Assembly: GCA_002477955.1 (NCBI GenBank)
Contig: DLLE01000052.1
Span: 1-64,000 of the forward strand
Length of the DNA: 64,000 nucleotides
Direction: 5' to 3'
From: Treponema sp. UBA7570
GTDB taxonomy: Bacteria; Spirochaetota; Spirochaetia; Treponematales; Treponemataceae
Made by a program: the position numbers and the translations under genes. The notes under the pieces are model-generated. The model was not told the origin of the DNA, did no database searches, and saw only the letters and a list, made by a program, of their open reading frames with translations. Below are positions 24,855 to 33,818 of the stretch, piece by piece. Position 1 is the stretch's first letter. Every line of letters starts with the position of its first letter.

Positions 24855-26894
24855 ATGAAAATTCGTATTCGCTCAATTTTTTTTAAGTTGGTTTGTCCTG
24901 TTATTCTTGTTTTGACTATTTCGGCAATGATGCTTGTTTTTGGACTCACAAAAATAGTTTCGTCAAGGCTTCTTCAGAATATGCAGGCAAGTGTTGCCAG
25001 CGACAGGTTTATTGTCGAAGACCTTATAAATGAAGAGCTGGTTTATGGCGACAGCGTTGCAGATTTTGCTTCTAGTTTTTTTTCTGGAATTCTTGCGAAT
25101 AATGCGGCGGATGCTGTCAGTGAAGTTTCAAAAATGGCTTTTGAGTCGCTTGATTTGGAATTTATAGCCATTTTTGATACTGACGGAAATCTGATTTCGC
25201 CTCCGGAATATGCTCAGGGCGCGGTTGTAAATGACGATGTTCATGCTGCGTTGGAAGGAAATGCTGTTTCTAACTTGAAAATGATTTCTGGCTCGCTTTT
25301 GACAACTGATTCTTGCCGTCCGATTTATGTTAACGGTGAAGTTGTCGCTGCTGTAGAAATTACAACTAATTTGAGTGATTCTGAATTTTTGGATCGTATG
25401 CCTGAAAAAGTTGGCTGCGATGTTGCGGTTATCTACAAAAATAAGGTTGTCGCGTCTACGCTAAAAACTCTTGTCGGACAAAATGTTCCTGCCGACGTTC
25501 TTTCCGATATGGAAGATGATGATACTTGGGTTGGAGAATACAATATAGATTCTACGGCTTATGTTGCGCACTGCTGGGAATTTTCCGAACTTGATGATTG
25601 TAAGCTTCTTGTTGCTCAGAAAGCTACAGGAATTTATAAATCTATCAGCGGCATAAAAAGAATCGTCCTTGCTGCGAATATCATAAACACAGTTGTTGTT
25701 ATGGTTGTAACTTTGATTCTTATCTGGATTTTCGTTTACAAACCGTTAAAAAGGACAAATAAAGCGATTATTGATCTTTCGAGCGGAGAAGCTGATCTTT
25801 CTGTTCGTCTTCCAGAACGTGGTGGCGATGAATTTGAAGATTTGTCTTCTGGTGTAAACAAATTTATGGCTTTGCTTCAGCAGCTGATGAAGGATTTGCA
25901 TTTGCGTGCTGCCGATATTAAGGCGGTTATTCAGGAACTTGGTACAAGTTCTCAGGAAACTGCAAGCGCCACTGCCGAAATTATGGCAAATATTGAATCT
26001 GTAAAAAATCAGTCTTCAAATCAGGTAAACGCTGTTCAAAATGTTTCAGGTGTTATCGAAAATTCAAGCAATTCTATGAATAAACTTAAGGAAAACATTG
26101 TTGCTCAGACTTCTGATATTACAGAATCTTCTGCCGCAATTGAACAGATGATTGGAAATATTCATTCTGTAACTGATTCTACCGAAAAAATGTCTTCTTC
26201 GTTCTCAGATCTTGAAAGACTTATTAAAGAAGGTGCAGAAAATGTTAAGGCATGTTCTGATGTTATTAAGCAGGTTGAAGAAAAATCTCTTGTTCTTGCC
26301 GATGCAAATAACACAATCAAGTCAATTTCTTCCCAGACAAACCTCCTTGCAATGAATGCGATGATTGAATCTGCTCACGCTGGAGAAGCTGGAAAAGGAT
26401 TTGCAGTTGTTGCGGACGAAATTCGAAAGCTCGCAGAAAATTCTAGCGCGCAGGCAAAGGCCATTGAAGAAAATATCAAAGATATAACAGATTTGATTAG
26501 TGAAGGCGGACGTCTTTCTGACCTTTCTCAGTCAAGTTTTGAAAATATCGACAATCAGGTAAATGTCGTTGATCCTCTCGTTTCTCAGATTTCAAATGCT
26601 ATGGAAGAGCAGACAAGCGGTTCTTCTCAGATTTTGGAGGCGCTTGGAAATATGAAGGATGAATCTGTTCTTGTTGATGACAGTTCAAAATTGCTTTCTG
26701 ACGGTTTTGTAAAAATTAACAATGATATGGAATCCGTAACTCAGATTTCTTCAACTGTTATGGGAAGTATGGACGAAATGGCTGCCGGTTCAAAACAAAT
26801 TAGCCAGGCAACTCAGATTGTAAGCGAACTTGCTTTAAAAACAAAAGATGCAATGTCTGCAATTGACGAAATGCTTCTCAAATTTAAAGTTTAA
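24855..26894 (+). CDS. methyl-accepting chemotaxis protein
   Basis: A 679-residue membrane chemoreceptor. The first membrane helix is at about 12-34, followed by an extracytoplasmic sensor (about 35-270) with Cache-like features ([20 protein letters not shown]). The second helix is at about 275-297, a HAMP segment follows ([24 protein letters not shown]), then a signalling domain. The hairpin tip reads [35 protein letters not shown], the CheA/CheW contact. The ligand is unknown. The next gene starts 6 bases later, suggesting co-transcription. Confidence 0.95.
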   Translation: MKIRIRSIFFKLVCPVILVLTISAMMLVFGLTKIVSSRLLQNMQASVASDRFIVEDLINEELVYGDSVADFASSFFSGILANNAADAVSEVSKMAFESLDLEFIAIFDTDGNLISPPEYAQGAVVNDDVHAALEGNAVSNLKMISGSLLTTDSCRPIYVNGEVVAAVEITTNLSDSEFLDRMPEKVGCDVAVIYKNKVVASTLKTLVGQNVPADVLSDMEDDDTWVGEYNIDSTAYVAHCWEFSELDDCKLLVAQKATGIYKSISGIKRIVLAANIINTVVVMVVTLILIWIFVYKPLKRTNKAIIDLSSGEADLSVRLPERGGDEFEDLSSGVNKFMALLQQLMKDLHLRAADIKAVIQELGTSSQETASATAEIMANIESVKNQSSNQVNAVQNVSGVIENSSNSMNKLKENIVAQTSDITESSAAIEQMIGNIHSVTDSTEKMSSSFSDLERLIKEGAENVKACSDVIKQVEEKSLVLADANNTIKSISSQTNLLAMNAMIESAHAGEAGKGFAVVADEIRKLAENSSAQAKAIEENIKDITDLISEGGRLSDLSQSSFENIDNQVNVVDPLVSQISNAMEEQTSGSSQILEALGNMKDESVLVDDSSKLLSDGFVKINNDMESVTQISSTVMGSMDEMAAGSKQISQATQIVSELALKTKDAMSAIDEMLLKFKV

Positions 26895-26899
26895 TCGTT

Positions 26900-28192
26900 A
26901 TGAATTTTTATTCAAGCTTAAAAAAAACAAAAAAAGCAGTGGAAAAATTTTTCAAATTTTCTCCACTGTTTTTGACTTCCTTTTTTATCTTATCCTGTGC
27001 TTCAAAATCGGAAAAGCAAAGATTGCGCGAAATTGCAGTTCAAAATTCAAAAAAAACTGCAATTGAACAGTTTGTAAACAAGTTGCCAGAAAGCGAAAGA
27101 ATTTCTCAGCTTTTTTTGGTCAATATAGAAGGAAACAAAAATTATATTCCTGTTGAAAAAACAGGTTCGCTTTATGGCAAAAAAAACGAAGGCGAACCTC
27201 TCCTTCCTGGCGGCTGTCTTTTTTTTAGCTACAATATTGCGGATTCGAAAGAGCAGGTTCGTTCGTTTATAAACTCTATAAATTCATTTTATTCAAAAAA
27301 TAACAACGTTCTTCCGTTTATTGCGGTTGATCAGGAAGGCGGTTCAGTCAACCGTCTCCGAAAAATTACCGGAAATTTTCCTTCAGAAAAATATATTTCT
27401 CAAAATTTCGATGAAGCAAAAGCCCGGGAAATTTATGAAAATCAGGCTAGCCAAATGGCCGAACTCGGTTTTAATATGAACCTTGCGCCTGTTGTTGAAG
27501 TTGAAACTTTGGAAAATTCCGATTTTTTGGATACGCGCTCTTTTGGTTCTCTTGAAAAAGTTCTTTTTTATGCGCCTTTGGAGATAAATGCCTTTGAAAA
27601 TCAAAAAATTGCGACAGTTTTAAAGCATTTTCCAGGAAATTCAAATACCGATCCGCATACAGGTCTTCCTGAAATAAAAATTTCTTCAGAAGAGCTTAAA
27701 AACGAACTCCTTGAACCGTTTAAAAAACTTCTTCCTTTGTCTTCATCTGTCCTTATGAGCCATGCCAGAGTTACCGTTGAGGATGACTTTTCTTATTGCG
27801 ATTCTTCAATTCCTGCCTGTCTTTCTGAATTTTGGGTAACAAAAGTTTTGAGGGAAGATTTTGGGTTTGAAGGTCTTGTTTTGAGCGATGATATTTTTAT
27901 GGGCGCTTTGGCGGACAATGGTTTTTTGAGCGAAGATGCAGCGGTTAGGGCGATTGAGGCCGGTGTTAATATAATTATGCTGAGCGAAAAACGTTTTGGT
28001 TCTGTTGCAAAAATTTTACTCAAAAAAGCATCTGAATCTCAAGAGTTTAATCAAAAAATTCAAAAAAGCGTTCAAAAAATAATCGAATATAAAATTAAGG
28101 GCGGACTTTTGGAACTTAGGCAGTTTGATTTTGATTCAGACGGCAAAAAACTGAAAATTCCAGCTTTTAAAGTCGTTGCCGCGGATTTTTAA
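26900..28192 (+). CDS. lipoprotein glycoside hydrolase family 3, NagZ-like
   Basis: A 430-residue predicted beta-N-acetylglucosaminidase of the NagZ type. The N terminus has a lipobox (FILSCAS, Cys near residue 33), so it should be anchored at a membrane and not cytosolic like E. coli NagZ. Catalytic features are VDQEGGSVNRL, KHFPGNSNTDPHTGLPE with the His of the His-Asp dyad, and LVLSDDIFMGAL with the Asp nucleophile. It probably acts in peptidoglycan turnover. It sits between a chemoreceptor and an RNA methyltransferase with gaps of 5 and 2 bases. Confidence 0.88.
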   Translation: MNFYSSLKKTKKAVEKFFKFSPLFLTSFFILSCASKSEKQRLREIAVQNSKKTAIEQFVNKLPESERISQLFLVNIEGNKNYIPVEKTGSLYGKKNEGEPLLPGGCLFFSYNIADSKEQVRSFINSINSFYSKNNNVLPFIAVDQEGGSVNRLRKITGNFPSEKYISQNFDEAKAREIYENQASQMAELGFNMNLAPVVEVETLENSDFLDTRSFGSLEKVLFYAPLEINAFENQKIATVLKHFPGNSNTDPHTGLPEIKISSEELKNELLEPFKKLLPLSSSVLMSHARVTVEDDFSYCDSSIPACLSEFWVTKVLREDFGFEGLVLSDDIFMGALADNGFLSEDAAVRAIEAGVNIIMLSEKRFGSVAKILLKKASESQEFNQKIQKSVQKIIEYKIKGGLLELRQFDFDSDGKKLKIPAFKVVAADF

Positions 28193-28194
28193 GA

Positions 28195-29031
28195 ATGAAA
28201 CAAAAAAACAAAAAAAATAAACTTTCTGGAGCCGAAGGTTTTGATTCATATTATTCAGAAATTTTTGGTTCAAGATGGAATTTGTTGAAGCCGTCTCTTT
28301 ACGGCAAAAATCAGCTTGCAGAATTTAATGCCGGCGGAAGCGAAAGTTATTTTCTTGACAGCGCTTCTGTTCGCGCCGCAGTAACTCTTCCATTAAAAAA
28401 TGCCAGGACTGTTTTGGACATGTGCGCCGCTCCTGGAGGAAAAACAATTGTCCTTGCAAGCTGCATGGAAAAAAATGCTGAGCTTTTGGCAAATGAACGT
28501 TCGTCTGAGCGCAAAATCCGCCTTTTTCATTCTGTGGAAAATTGTCTTCCAGAAAATGTAAAAAAACGTGTCAATGTAATTTGCAAAGATGGAGCTATAC
28601 TTTGCCTTGCAGAATCAAACAGATTTGACCGAATTTTGCTCGACGCTCCATGTTCTTCCGAAAGGCATGTTCTTTGCGATTTGAATTATTTAAAAGACTG
28701 GTCGCCATCGAGAATTAAAACTCTTGCAATTGCCCAGTGGTCGCTTTTGTCTTCTGCATGGCGCATGCTCAATGTGGACGGATATATGGTTTATTCAACC
28801 TGTGCACTTAATCCGGACGAAAATGACAATATCATAAAAAAACTGTTAAAAAAATTTGACGATGTGGAAATTTGTGAACCTAAAATTTCTTCAGATGTAA
28901 GCAGCTTTTGCAATGCGACTTTGCCTGAAGGCGAAAAAACAGAGTTTGGAAGCCATGTTTTGCCAGACACTTGCAATGGAGCAGGACCTCTTTATTTTTC
29001 ACTTTTGCATAAAATTGGCATAATAGAATAA
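28195..29031 (+). CDS. NOL1/NOP2/Sun-family RNA cytosine-C5 methyltransferase
   Basis: A 278-residue S-adenosylmethionine-dependent RNA m5C methyltransferase. SAM motif I is LDMCAAPGGKT (near residue 75). Motif IV is RILLDAPCSSE with one conserved Cys and motif VI is VYSTCALNPDENDN with the catalytic Cys. It is much shorter than RsmB or RsmF, lacking the NusB and PUA parts, so the target (rRNA or tRNA) is unclear. It starts 2 bases after the lipoprotein stop. Confidence 0.87.
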   Translation: MKQKNKKNKLSGAEGFDSYYSEIFGSRWNLLKPSLYGKNQLAEFNAGGSESYFLDSASVRAAVTLPLKNARTVLDMCAAPGGKTIVLASCMEKNAELLANERSSERKIRLFHSVENCLPENVKKRVNVICKDGAILCLAESNRFDRILLDAPCSSERHVLCDLNYLKDWSPSRIKTLAIAQWSLLSSAWRMLNVDGYMVYSTCALNPDENDNIIKKLLKKFDDVEICEPKISSDVSSFCNATLPEGEKTEFGSHVLPDTCNGAGPLYFSLLHKIGIIE

Positions 29032-29101
29032 AAATAATAGAAGAATTTAAGTTTAAGTGCTAAAATGGTAGAGGTTTATTTTAAAAATTAAGAGGAAAGA
29101 G

Positions 29102-30358
29102 ATGGCTTCAACTACAAAGGAACAGAAACTTCAGAGCATTATTGAGATGGAACGAATGCTAAATGAAATTCAAGATTTGGATGTTCTGCTGGAAAGAATT
29201 CTAACGGAAGCAAGAAAAATTGTTCATGCAGATGCCGGCTCGATTTATGTAGTTGAAGGAAATAATTTAAGAATAAAATATGCACAAAATGACACCCAGT
29301 TAAAAACTGTTCCTGCGGGCTCAAAAATTCCTTATGTTTCTTTTTCCTTTCCTATTTCAAAAAAATCAATTGCCGGTTACTGCGTGGTTTCCGGAAAATC
29401 TGTAAATATTGCCGATGCTTATAATCTTTCTGAAGATTTGCCATTTTCGTTCAACAAAGCGACTGACAAAGAAACTGGATATCGTTCAACTTCAATGTTT
29501 TGTATTCCTTTAAAAATTGCCAGCGGAAAAATTCTTGGAGTTCTCCAGATTATAAATGCTCAGAATGAAAATGGAAATGTAATTCCTTTTGACTCTGATG
29601 CTGAACTTTATATTACGCATTTTGCGGCAAGTGCGGTTCAGGCTCTTGAACATGCCCGTCTTATCGGAAATATGATAAAATCACTTCAACTTATGGCACA
29701 GTTTCGAGATCCGAAAGAAACTTTTAAGCATGTCGAAAGGGTTTCTTCGTTTTCGATTGAAATTTATGACCGCTGGGCAGTGAATAATAATGTTCCATTC
29801 CTTGAACAGCAAAAATACCGTGATAATTTAAAGATTGCCGCAAAATGCCATGATTTTGGAAAAGTTGCCGTTCAGGACGCAATTCTCAAAAAAATAACGC
29901 CGCGGTTAACTTGCGACGAACGTAATATTATGAAAGGTCATACTTGCGCTGGAGCCTTGATTTTTAATGAGCCTGAATCCGCCCTCGAAGAAATGTGCCG
30001 AGATGTTGCCTTGAGACACCATGAATGGTGGGACGGGCAGGATAAAGGTTATCCTGGAGATTTTGATTTTTCAAAATATGAGCCTGGAATGGCTATTCCT
30101 CAGGCAAAACCCTTAAAAGGCGAAGAAATTCCTCTTGCCGCGAGAATTGTTTCGATTGCCGATGTTTTTGACGCTCTAAGCCATAAACGTGCTTATAAAA
30201 GCGCATGGTCTTTGGAAGATTCTTTTTTTGAAATCGAAAAACTTTCCGGAACTCAGTTTGATCCATCATTGGTAATGGCTTTTTTGCAGATAAAAGATCG
30301 TATTATTGCAATCAATTCTGCGTTTGAAACAAATGGTTCTGCTGAGGATATTGACTGA
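29102..30358 (+). CDS. GAF domain plus HD-GYP domain protein
   Basis: A 418-residue cytosolic signalling protein. The GAF domain spans about 12-190 (MERMLNEIQDLDVLLERIL, ARKIVHADAGSIYVVEG). The HD-GYP domain spans about 230-400 with CHDFGKVAV, GHTCAGALIF, HHEWWDGQDKGYPGD and IADVFDALSHKRAYK. All expected metal ligands appear present, so cyclic di-GMP hydrolysis is likely. The GYP loop has a small insertion (DGQDKGYP rather than DGxGYP) and a longer stretch before IPLAARI. Converges on the DUF188 gene with 7 bases between. Confidence 0.9.
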   Translation: MASTTKEQKLQSIIEMERMLNEIQDLDVLLERILTEARKIVHADAGSIYVVEGNNLRIKYAQNDTQLKTVPAGSKIPYVSFSFPISKKSIAGYCVVSGKSVNIADAYNLSEDLPFSFNKATDKETGYRSTSMFCIPLKIASGKILGVLQIINAQNENGNVIPFDSDAELYITHFAASAVQALEHARLIGNMIKSLQLMAQFRDPKETFKHVERVSSFSIEIYDRWAVNNNVPFLEQQKYRDNLKIAAKCHDFGKVAVQDAILKKITPRLTCDERNIMKGHTCAGALIFNEPESALEEMCRDVALRHHEWWDGQDKGYPGDFDFSKYEPGMAIPQAKPLKGEEIPLAARIVSIADVFDALSHKRAYKSAWSLEDSFFEIEKLSGTQFDPSLVMAFLQIKDRIIAINSAFETNGSAEDID

Positions 30359-30365
30359 TATTTTT

Positions 30366-30851
30366 TTAGTTCTTTTTTGAAAAATTTTCGTTTACGATAA
30401 GCTGGCTTGTTTTTCGCTCAAAACAGTCTGCAAATTTTTTTAATTCTCTAATTCCGTAGCGGCTTGCATTTTTTTCTGAAAGCCCAAGCTGTGCAAGGTT
30501 GAGGTTGAAATTTCTTTCACTCAAGCGTTCGTGTATATTGTCTTTTGTAAAAGCTGTTCCGCGATCATTCATTACGAAGATTTTTTTTTCTACAAGCCGT
30601 GCTGCAAATGGAATGTCCCTTGTAATTACGATGTCGTTGTTTTTTGCATTTTCAAAAATAAAATTATCGGCGGCACCTTCTTTTTTTTCGCAGACAATCA
30701 TTTTAAAAAGAGGGTTGTTCTTTGGATGGGAAATTTCATGGTTTGCGACAAAATTAACATTTAAGTTTTTTGCTTTTGCTATGTCGATTACATAATTTTT
30801 TACAGGAAGAGGGCAGGAATCGGCATCTATCCAGATGAAAAATGAATACAT
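30366..30851 (-). CDS. UPF0178/DUF188 (YaiI/YqxD) family protein
   Basis: A 161-residue protein with the family signatures IWIDADSCPLPVKNYVI at the N terminus, VITRDIPFAARLVEK and VMNDRGTAFTKDNIHERLS. The fold is PIN-like with conserved Asp residues, suggesting a nuclease, but no activity is established. An AGGTG site lies before the ATG. It follows zapA on the minus strand with an 11-base gap. Confidence 0.88.
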   Translation of the reverse strand: MYSFFIWIDADSCPLPVKNYVIDIAKAKNLNVNFVANHEISHPKNNPLFKMIVCEKKEGAADNFIFENAKNNDIVITRDIPFAARLVEKKIFVMNDRGTAFTKDNIHERLSERNFNLNLAQLGLSEKNASRYGIRELKKFADCFERKTSQLIVNENFSKKN

Positions 30852-30861
30852 TTTTTTGCAC

Positions 30862-31161
30862 CTATGCTTTTAAAACCTGATCAAGTTTTTTTATCATTTC
30901 GGAAGTCAGTTTTTCTGCTTTTTCGTTGCTGAGCGAAGTTTTTTGAGAAACTGAACTTTTTGATTTTTCTTTGTAGAGTTCGTCGCAGAGCATTATTCCT
31001 GCGAGAATTGAAATATGGAGTTCAGATTTTAACATTCCACTTTTTTGAATTTCGTTTACGATATTTTTATAATAGCCAAGCAACTTTTTAAGATAGTTAT
31101 CATCTTCACTTGCTTTTATTGAAAAAGATGTTCCTAAAAGCTCTATTTTCAATGTTCCCAT
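30862..31161 (-). CDS. zapA: cell division protein ZapA
   Basis: A 99-residue ZapA-family protein that bundles FtsZ filaments. The N-terminal head reads LKIELLGTSFSIKASEDDNYLKKLLGYY and is followed by a long helix (HISILAGIMLCDELYKEK). It lies next to a coiled-coil gene that may be its ZapB-like partner. The location downstream of infC-rpmI-rplT resembles that in several other phyla. Confidence 0.85.
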   Translation of the reverse strand: MGTLKIELLGTSFSIKASEDDNYLKKLLGYYKNIVNEIQKSGMLKSELHISILAGIMLCDELYKEKSKSSVSQKTSLSNEKAEKLTSEMIKKLDQVLKA

Positions 31162-31181
31162 TAAACTGCCTTTTTGGTTTA

Positions 31182-31685
31182 TTAAAAAATATCAAATGAC
31201 GGCTGAATTGTCTCTGTTTTTTCAGAAGATTCTTCGTTCTTAACTGAATTTTCTTGTTCTGTCTGCTGGTTCTGAACTGGAATTGCTGTATCAAACGAGT
31301 GCTGAACTGCTTTATCTTGAATTAAACTGTTTTCTGTATTTTTTTGTTCGAAAGAATTTTGAATTGAAGTTTGTTCTGTAGTTTTGTCTGCTTGCTGAAC
31401 TAGTATTTGCGGTTGTTTTTGTACAGACGCTTGAACACCTGCTGTTGCCGTATGAACTGCATTTTCTACAGCATTTAAACGTTCAAGCGCCTTTAAAATT
31501 CCTTCCTCGATCTTGCCTTGATCTGTCTGAAAACTAGAAAATTGCTCCGTTTTTGCTGAAAGTGCGTTTGTGAGCTCTGCGCATTTTCTACGCAAAGCAG
31601 CATTTTCTGCATTAAGCTGTACGATTTTCGCAACAGCATTTTCTACTTTTTCTTCAAGAAGAATGACTTGATCGAGTGAAATCAT
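31182..31685 (-). CDS. coiled-coil protein, possible ZapB-like partner
   Basis: A 167-residue protein. Residues 1-60 form a clear coiled coil with Leu/Val heptads (LLEEKVENAVAKIVQLNAEN). From about residue 85 it is Gln/Thr/Glu-rich and probably disordered, ending in a short hydrophobic IQPSFDIF tail. The resemblance to ZapB is in the first 70 residues only. It is 20 bases upstream of zapA and begins directly after rplT, behind a hairpin that encloses its ribosome site. The name is tentative. Confidence 0.6.
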   Translation of the reverse strand: MISLDQVILLEEKVENAVAKIVQLNAENAALRRKCAELTNALSAKTEQFSSFQTDQGKIEEGILKALERLNAVENAVHTATAGVQASVQKQPQILVQQADKTTEQTSIQNSFEQKNTENSLIQDKAVQHSFDTAIPVQNQQTEQENSVKNEESSEKTETIQPSFDIF

Positions 31686-31703
31686 TTTTACGTCTCCGTA
31701 AAA
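31686..31703 (-). promoter_or_regulatory. hairpin enclosing the ribosome site of the coiled-coil gene
   Basis: On the minus strand the entire 18-base gap between the rplT stop and the next ATG is one perfect hairpin: TTTTACG-GAGA-CGTAAAA. The Shine-Dalgarno GGAG is at the loop. It could hold back translation unless ribosomes leaving rplT open it. No T run, so not a terminator. Confidence 0.55.
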
Positions 31704-32063
31704 TTATTTGCTGAGCGCTTTTTTTGCAACTTCAACAACAGCTTTGAATGCTGCTGGGTCTTCAATAGCCATGTTTGAAAGAGCCTTTCGGTTCAATGTT
31801 ACACCTGCTTTGTTAAGCCCATCAATAAAGCGTGAGTAAGAAAGACCTTCATCACGAACAGCTGCATTGATACGTGCAATCCACAACTGGCGGAAATCGC
31901 CTTTGCGGTCTCGGCGGTCAACATAAGCGTGGCGAAGAGCCTTTACAACAGCGTCTTTTGCTGCTTTGTAGTTTGTTCCGCGGCGTCCAGTAAATCCGCT
32001 TGCAAGTTTAAGAATCTTTGAACGGCGGTTATTGCGTTTTGTTCCATCTATTGCTCTAGACAT
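31704..32063 (-). CDS. rplT: 50S ribosomal protein L20
   Basis: A 119-residue r-protein binding 23S rRNA early in assembly and, in other bacteria, repressing its own operon. Family blocks are [59 protein letters not shown] and [17 protein letters not shown]. Length normal. AGGAG at the start. Last r-protein gene of infC-rpmI-rplT. Confidence 0.97.
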   Translation of the reverse strand: MSRAIDGTKRNNRRSKILKLASGFTGRRGTNYKAAKDAVVKALRHAYVDRRDRKGDFRQLWIARINAAVRDEGLSYSRFIDGLNKAGVTLNRKALSNMAIEDPAAFKAVVEVAKKALSK

Positions 32064-32087
32064 TTTATTCTCCTTTAATTAACGGTA

Positions 32088-32288
32088 TTAGCCGTATGGA
32101 AGCTGCTGTTTGCGGATTCTTGCTGCTGAATCTTCAGAAAGAATTCCAGCGCCACGAAGGTGCATTTTGCGTTTTGGTGATTTCTTAGTCAAAATATGAC
32201 GAAGATTCATTTTCTTGTACTTTACTTTGCCAGTTCCAGTAAGAGAGAATCTCTTAGCTGAGGCTTTCTTTGTCTTCATCTTAGGCAT
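32088..32288 (-). CDS. rpmI: 50S ribosomal protein L35
   Basis: A 66-residue basic protein of the large subunit. It contains [22 protein letters not shown] at the N terminus and [18 protein letters not shown], both diagnostic. Length normal. Between infC and rplT as in nearly all bacteria. Confidence 0.96.
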   Translation of the reverse strand: MPKMKTKKASAKRFSLTGTGKVKYKKMNLRHILTKKSPKRKMHLRGAGILSEDSAARIRKQQLPYG

Positions 32289-32307
32289 TTTACTTTACCT
32301 CATTCCT

Positions 32308-32835
32308 TTACTTGACTTTCGAATTTAAGGTCATCGACATGAAACGGCCTTCCATTGCTGGCGCCTTTTCAATTGCGTATGAACCTTCACGAAGTCTTTT
32401 TTCTACTTCTTTCAGGACATCAAATCCAAGTTCTGTGTGGGCAAGTTCACGTCCGCGGAAACGAATCGTTACTTTTACTTTGTTACCATCATCAAGGAAT
32501 TCCTGAATATGTTTTGCCTTAGTGTCAAGGTCGCCTGCGCCGATTTTTGGCTGCATGCGGATTTCCTTATTCTTAAGGGCTTTTTGGTTCTTGCGGGAAT
32601 CACGGAGTCTTTTTTCCTGCTCGTACCGATACTTACCAAAGTTAAGAATCTTGCAAACCGGCGGATTTGCGTTAGGGGACACTTCAACAAGGTCGAGATT
32701 TCTCTCTTTTGCTAATTCCAGTGCGTCGCGAGTTGAAATAATTTTTACTTCACTCTTTTCACCTTCACCATCAATCAAACGAACTTCACGAACACGAATC
32801 TGTTCATTGATTCTTAAACCTTTAATGTCTGCCAA
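32308..32835 (-). CDS. infC: translation initiation factor IF-3, TTG start
   Basis: A 175-residue initiation factor that binds the 30S subunit and discriminates start codons. N domain: [20 protein letters not shown]; linker; C domain: [34 protein letters not shown]. The open frame reaches back to 32892, but AGGAGG at 32840-32845 lies 4 bases from a TTG at 32835 and [12 protein letters not shown] fits the family N terminus. A non-AUG start is expected, since IF-3 represses its own translation through start-codon discrimination in E. coli (AUU there). A hairpin abuts the ribosome site. Confidence 0.92.
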   Translation of the reverse strand: MADIKGLRINEQIRVREVRLIDGEGEKSEVKIISTRDALELAKERNLDLVEVSPNANPPVCKILNFGKYRYEQEKRLRDSRKNQKALKNKEIRMQPKIGAGDLDTKAKHIQEFLDDGNKVKVTIRFRGRELAHTELGFDVLKEVEKRLREGSYAIEKAPAMEGRFMSMTLNSKVK

Positions 32836-32845
32836 CGTTCCTCCT

Positions 32846-32863
32846 AGTGTTTTACAAAACACT
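32846..32863 (-). promoter_or_regulatory. hairpin abutting the infC ribosome site
   Basis: AGTGTTT-TGTA-AAACACT on the minus strand, seven pairs, ending directly against the AGGAGG at 32840-32845. It may modulate ribosome access in the infC-rpmI-rplT message. Confidence 0.5.
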
Positions 32864-32882
32864 TGTATCAATAAGTCTTTAC

Positions 32883-32912
32883 ATAATATCAAATTCTGAG
32901 ATTCTTTGTCTA
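32883..32912 (-). promoter_or_regulatory. infC operon promoter
   Basis: Minus strand: TAGACA (32912-32907), 18-base spacer, TATTAT (32888-32883). Predicted start near 32876 gives a leader of only about 40 bases. Confidence 0.5.
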
Positions 32913-32960
32913 GTTGTTTTTTCTCTGTTTTTGTATCTGCTGTATTGAAAAAATAGAACT

Positions 32961-33623
32961 TTGCTGATATTTTTTATTGCACCTATGTATTTGTTTTCTT
33001 TTTTGTTGTTTCCAATAGTAACTTTTTTTAAAGCGTGTTCTGATTATAAGAAATTAGGTTTTGAATACTTAAAAAGCCGTTTTTTAATTGTGCTTTTTGG
33101 CGCTTTGAGCGGTTGTGCTCTTTGTGCAATTTTTGAATTTTGTATTTTTGTTCCGGAGTATCAGGGAACTGATGCCGCGTTTTTCTTTTTATTGCAGTGG
33201 ATTTTTAGCTTTTTTATTCCGTCGCTTTTTTTTGTTTTTTTTATTTTGTGGTCGAATGATGAATGGCGGGTACGAATTGACGGCTTTTTGTATTTTTTTC
33301 TTCCTTTTTTGTGCGTTTATGTTCCATTTTGGCTTTTTACAAAAAATGCGGAACTTTCGTTCTTTATGCTTTTTGTTTTGCCGGTGATGTTCCTTTTTGA
33401 AGTTTTTGCGCTCGAGACTGATGTCAAGGCTTTTTATTTGAATTTAAAAAACAAGTCTGCAAAATGTGTGCTTAACGTTTTTTTTATTTTGGCCGAATCC
33501 GTTTTTGCTTCGCTTGTTTTGACTCTTTATTATTTTGATTTTGACTGGTGGATCTGGGGTTCTGCCTGTGGTGTTTTTGCAGTTTTGTGTCTTTTTAGAT
33601 TTTGTTTTAAGGTGAAAAAATAG
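32961..33623 (+). CDS. hypothetical multi-pass membrane protein
   Basis: A 220-residue protein with about six hydrophobic segments rich in Phe (near 1-20, 40-62, 75-97, 108-130, 140-155, 175-212). No motif recognised. The first start is TTG at 32961; an ATG at 32985 is possible but would shorten the first membrane segment. No clear ribosome site for either. Divergent from infC. Likely an integral membrane protein; function not guessed. Confidence 0.55.
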   Translation: MLIFFIAPMYLFSFLLFPIVTFFKACSDYKKLGFEYLKSRFLIVLFGALSGCALCAIFEFCIFVPEYQGTDAAFFFLLQWIFSFFIPSLFFVFFILWSNDEWRVRIDGFLYFFLPFLCVYVPFWLFTKNAELSFFMLFVLPVMFLFEVFALETDVKAFYLNLKNKSAKCVLNVFFILAESVFASLVLTLYYFDFDWWIWGSACGVFAVLCLFRFCFKVKK

Positions 33624-33639
33624 TTTTTTTTAGAAAGAT

Positions 33640-33715
33640 GCGCTCCGTTCCGCAGTGGCGGCAAGGCCGGTCCGAAGGACTGAGGGTTACCGAACCACGG
33701 AGAAACGCTGGACGG
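33640..33715. repeat. GC-rich intergenic block, possible repeat
   Basis: A GC-rich stretch of about 75 bases with CCGCAGTGGCGG and GGTCCGAAGGACT in an AT-rich setting. It resembles the other intergenic blocks in composition, but I found no second copy in this window. Confidence 0.3.
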
Positions 33716-33738
33716 TAAAATTTGCGCCTGAAAAAAAC

Positions 33739-33799
33739 AAAAAGGCTGTAAAAAGCAGTGCCTGTAAAAAATTGGCATTTGCTTTGAACAGCCTTTTTT
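33739..33799. terminator. bidirectional terminator between convergent genes
   Basis: Long imperfect stem: AAAGGCTGT (33741-33749) with ACAGCCTTT (from 33788), inner AAGCA/TGCTT and TGCC/GGCA. T run follows on the plus strand, and A run precedes, serving the minus strand. It separates the membrane protein gene from fba. Confidence 0.75.
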
Positions 33800-33818
33800 T
33801 ATTAAGAAGTGGCAAATC

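Noticed and set aside
30862..31685. 6S RNA next to zapA as in E. coli
   Set aside because: Both neighbouring gaps are 7-20 bases and hold no RNA-sized region.
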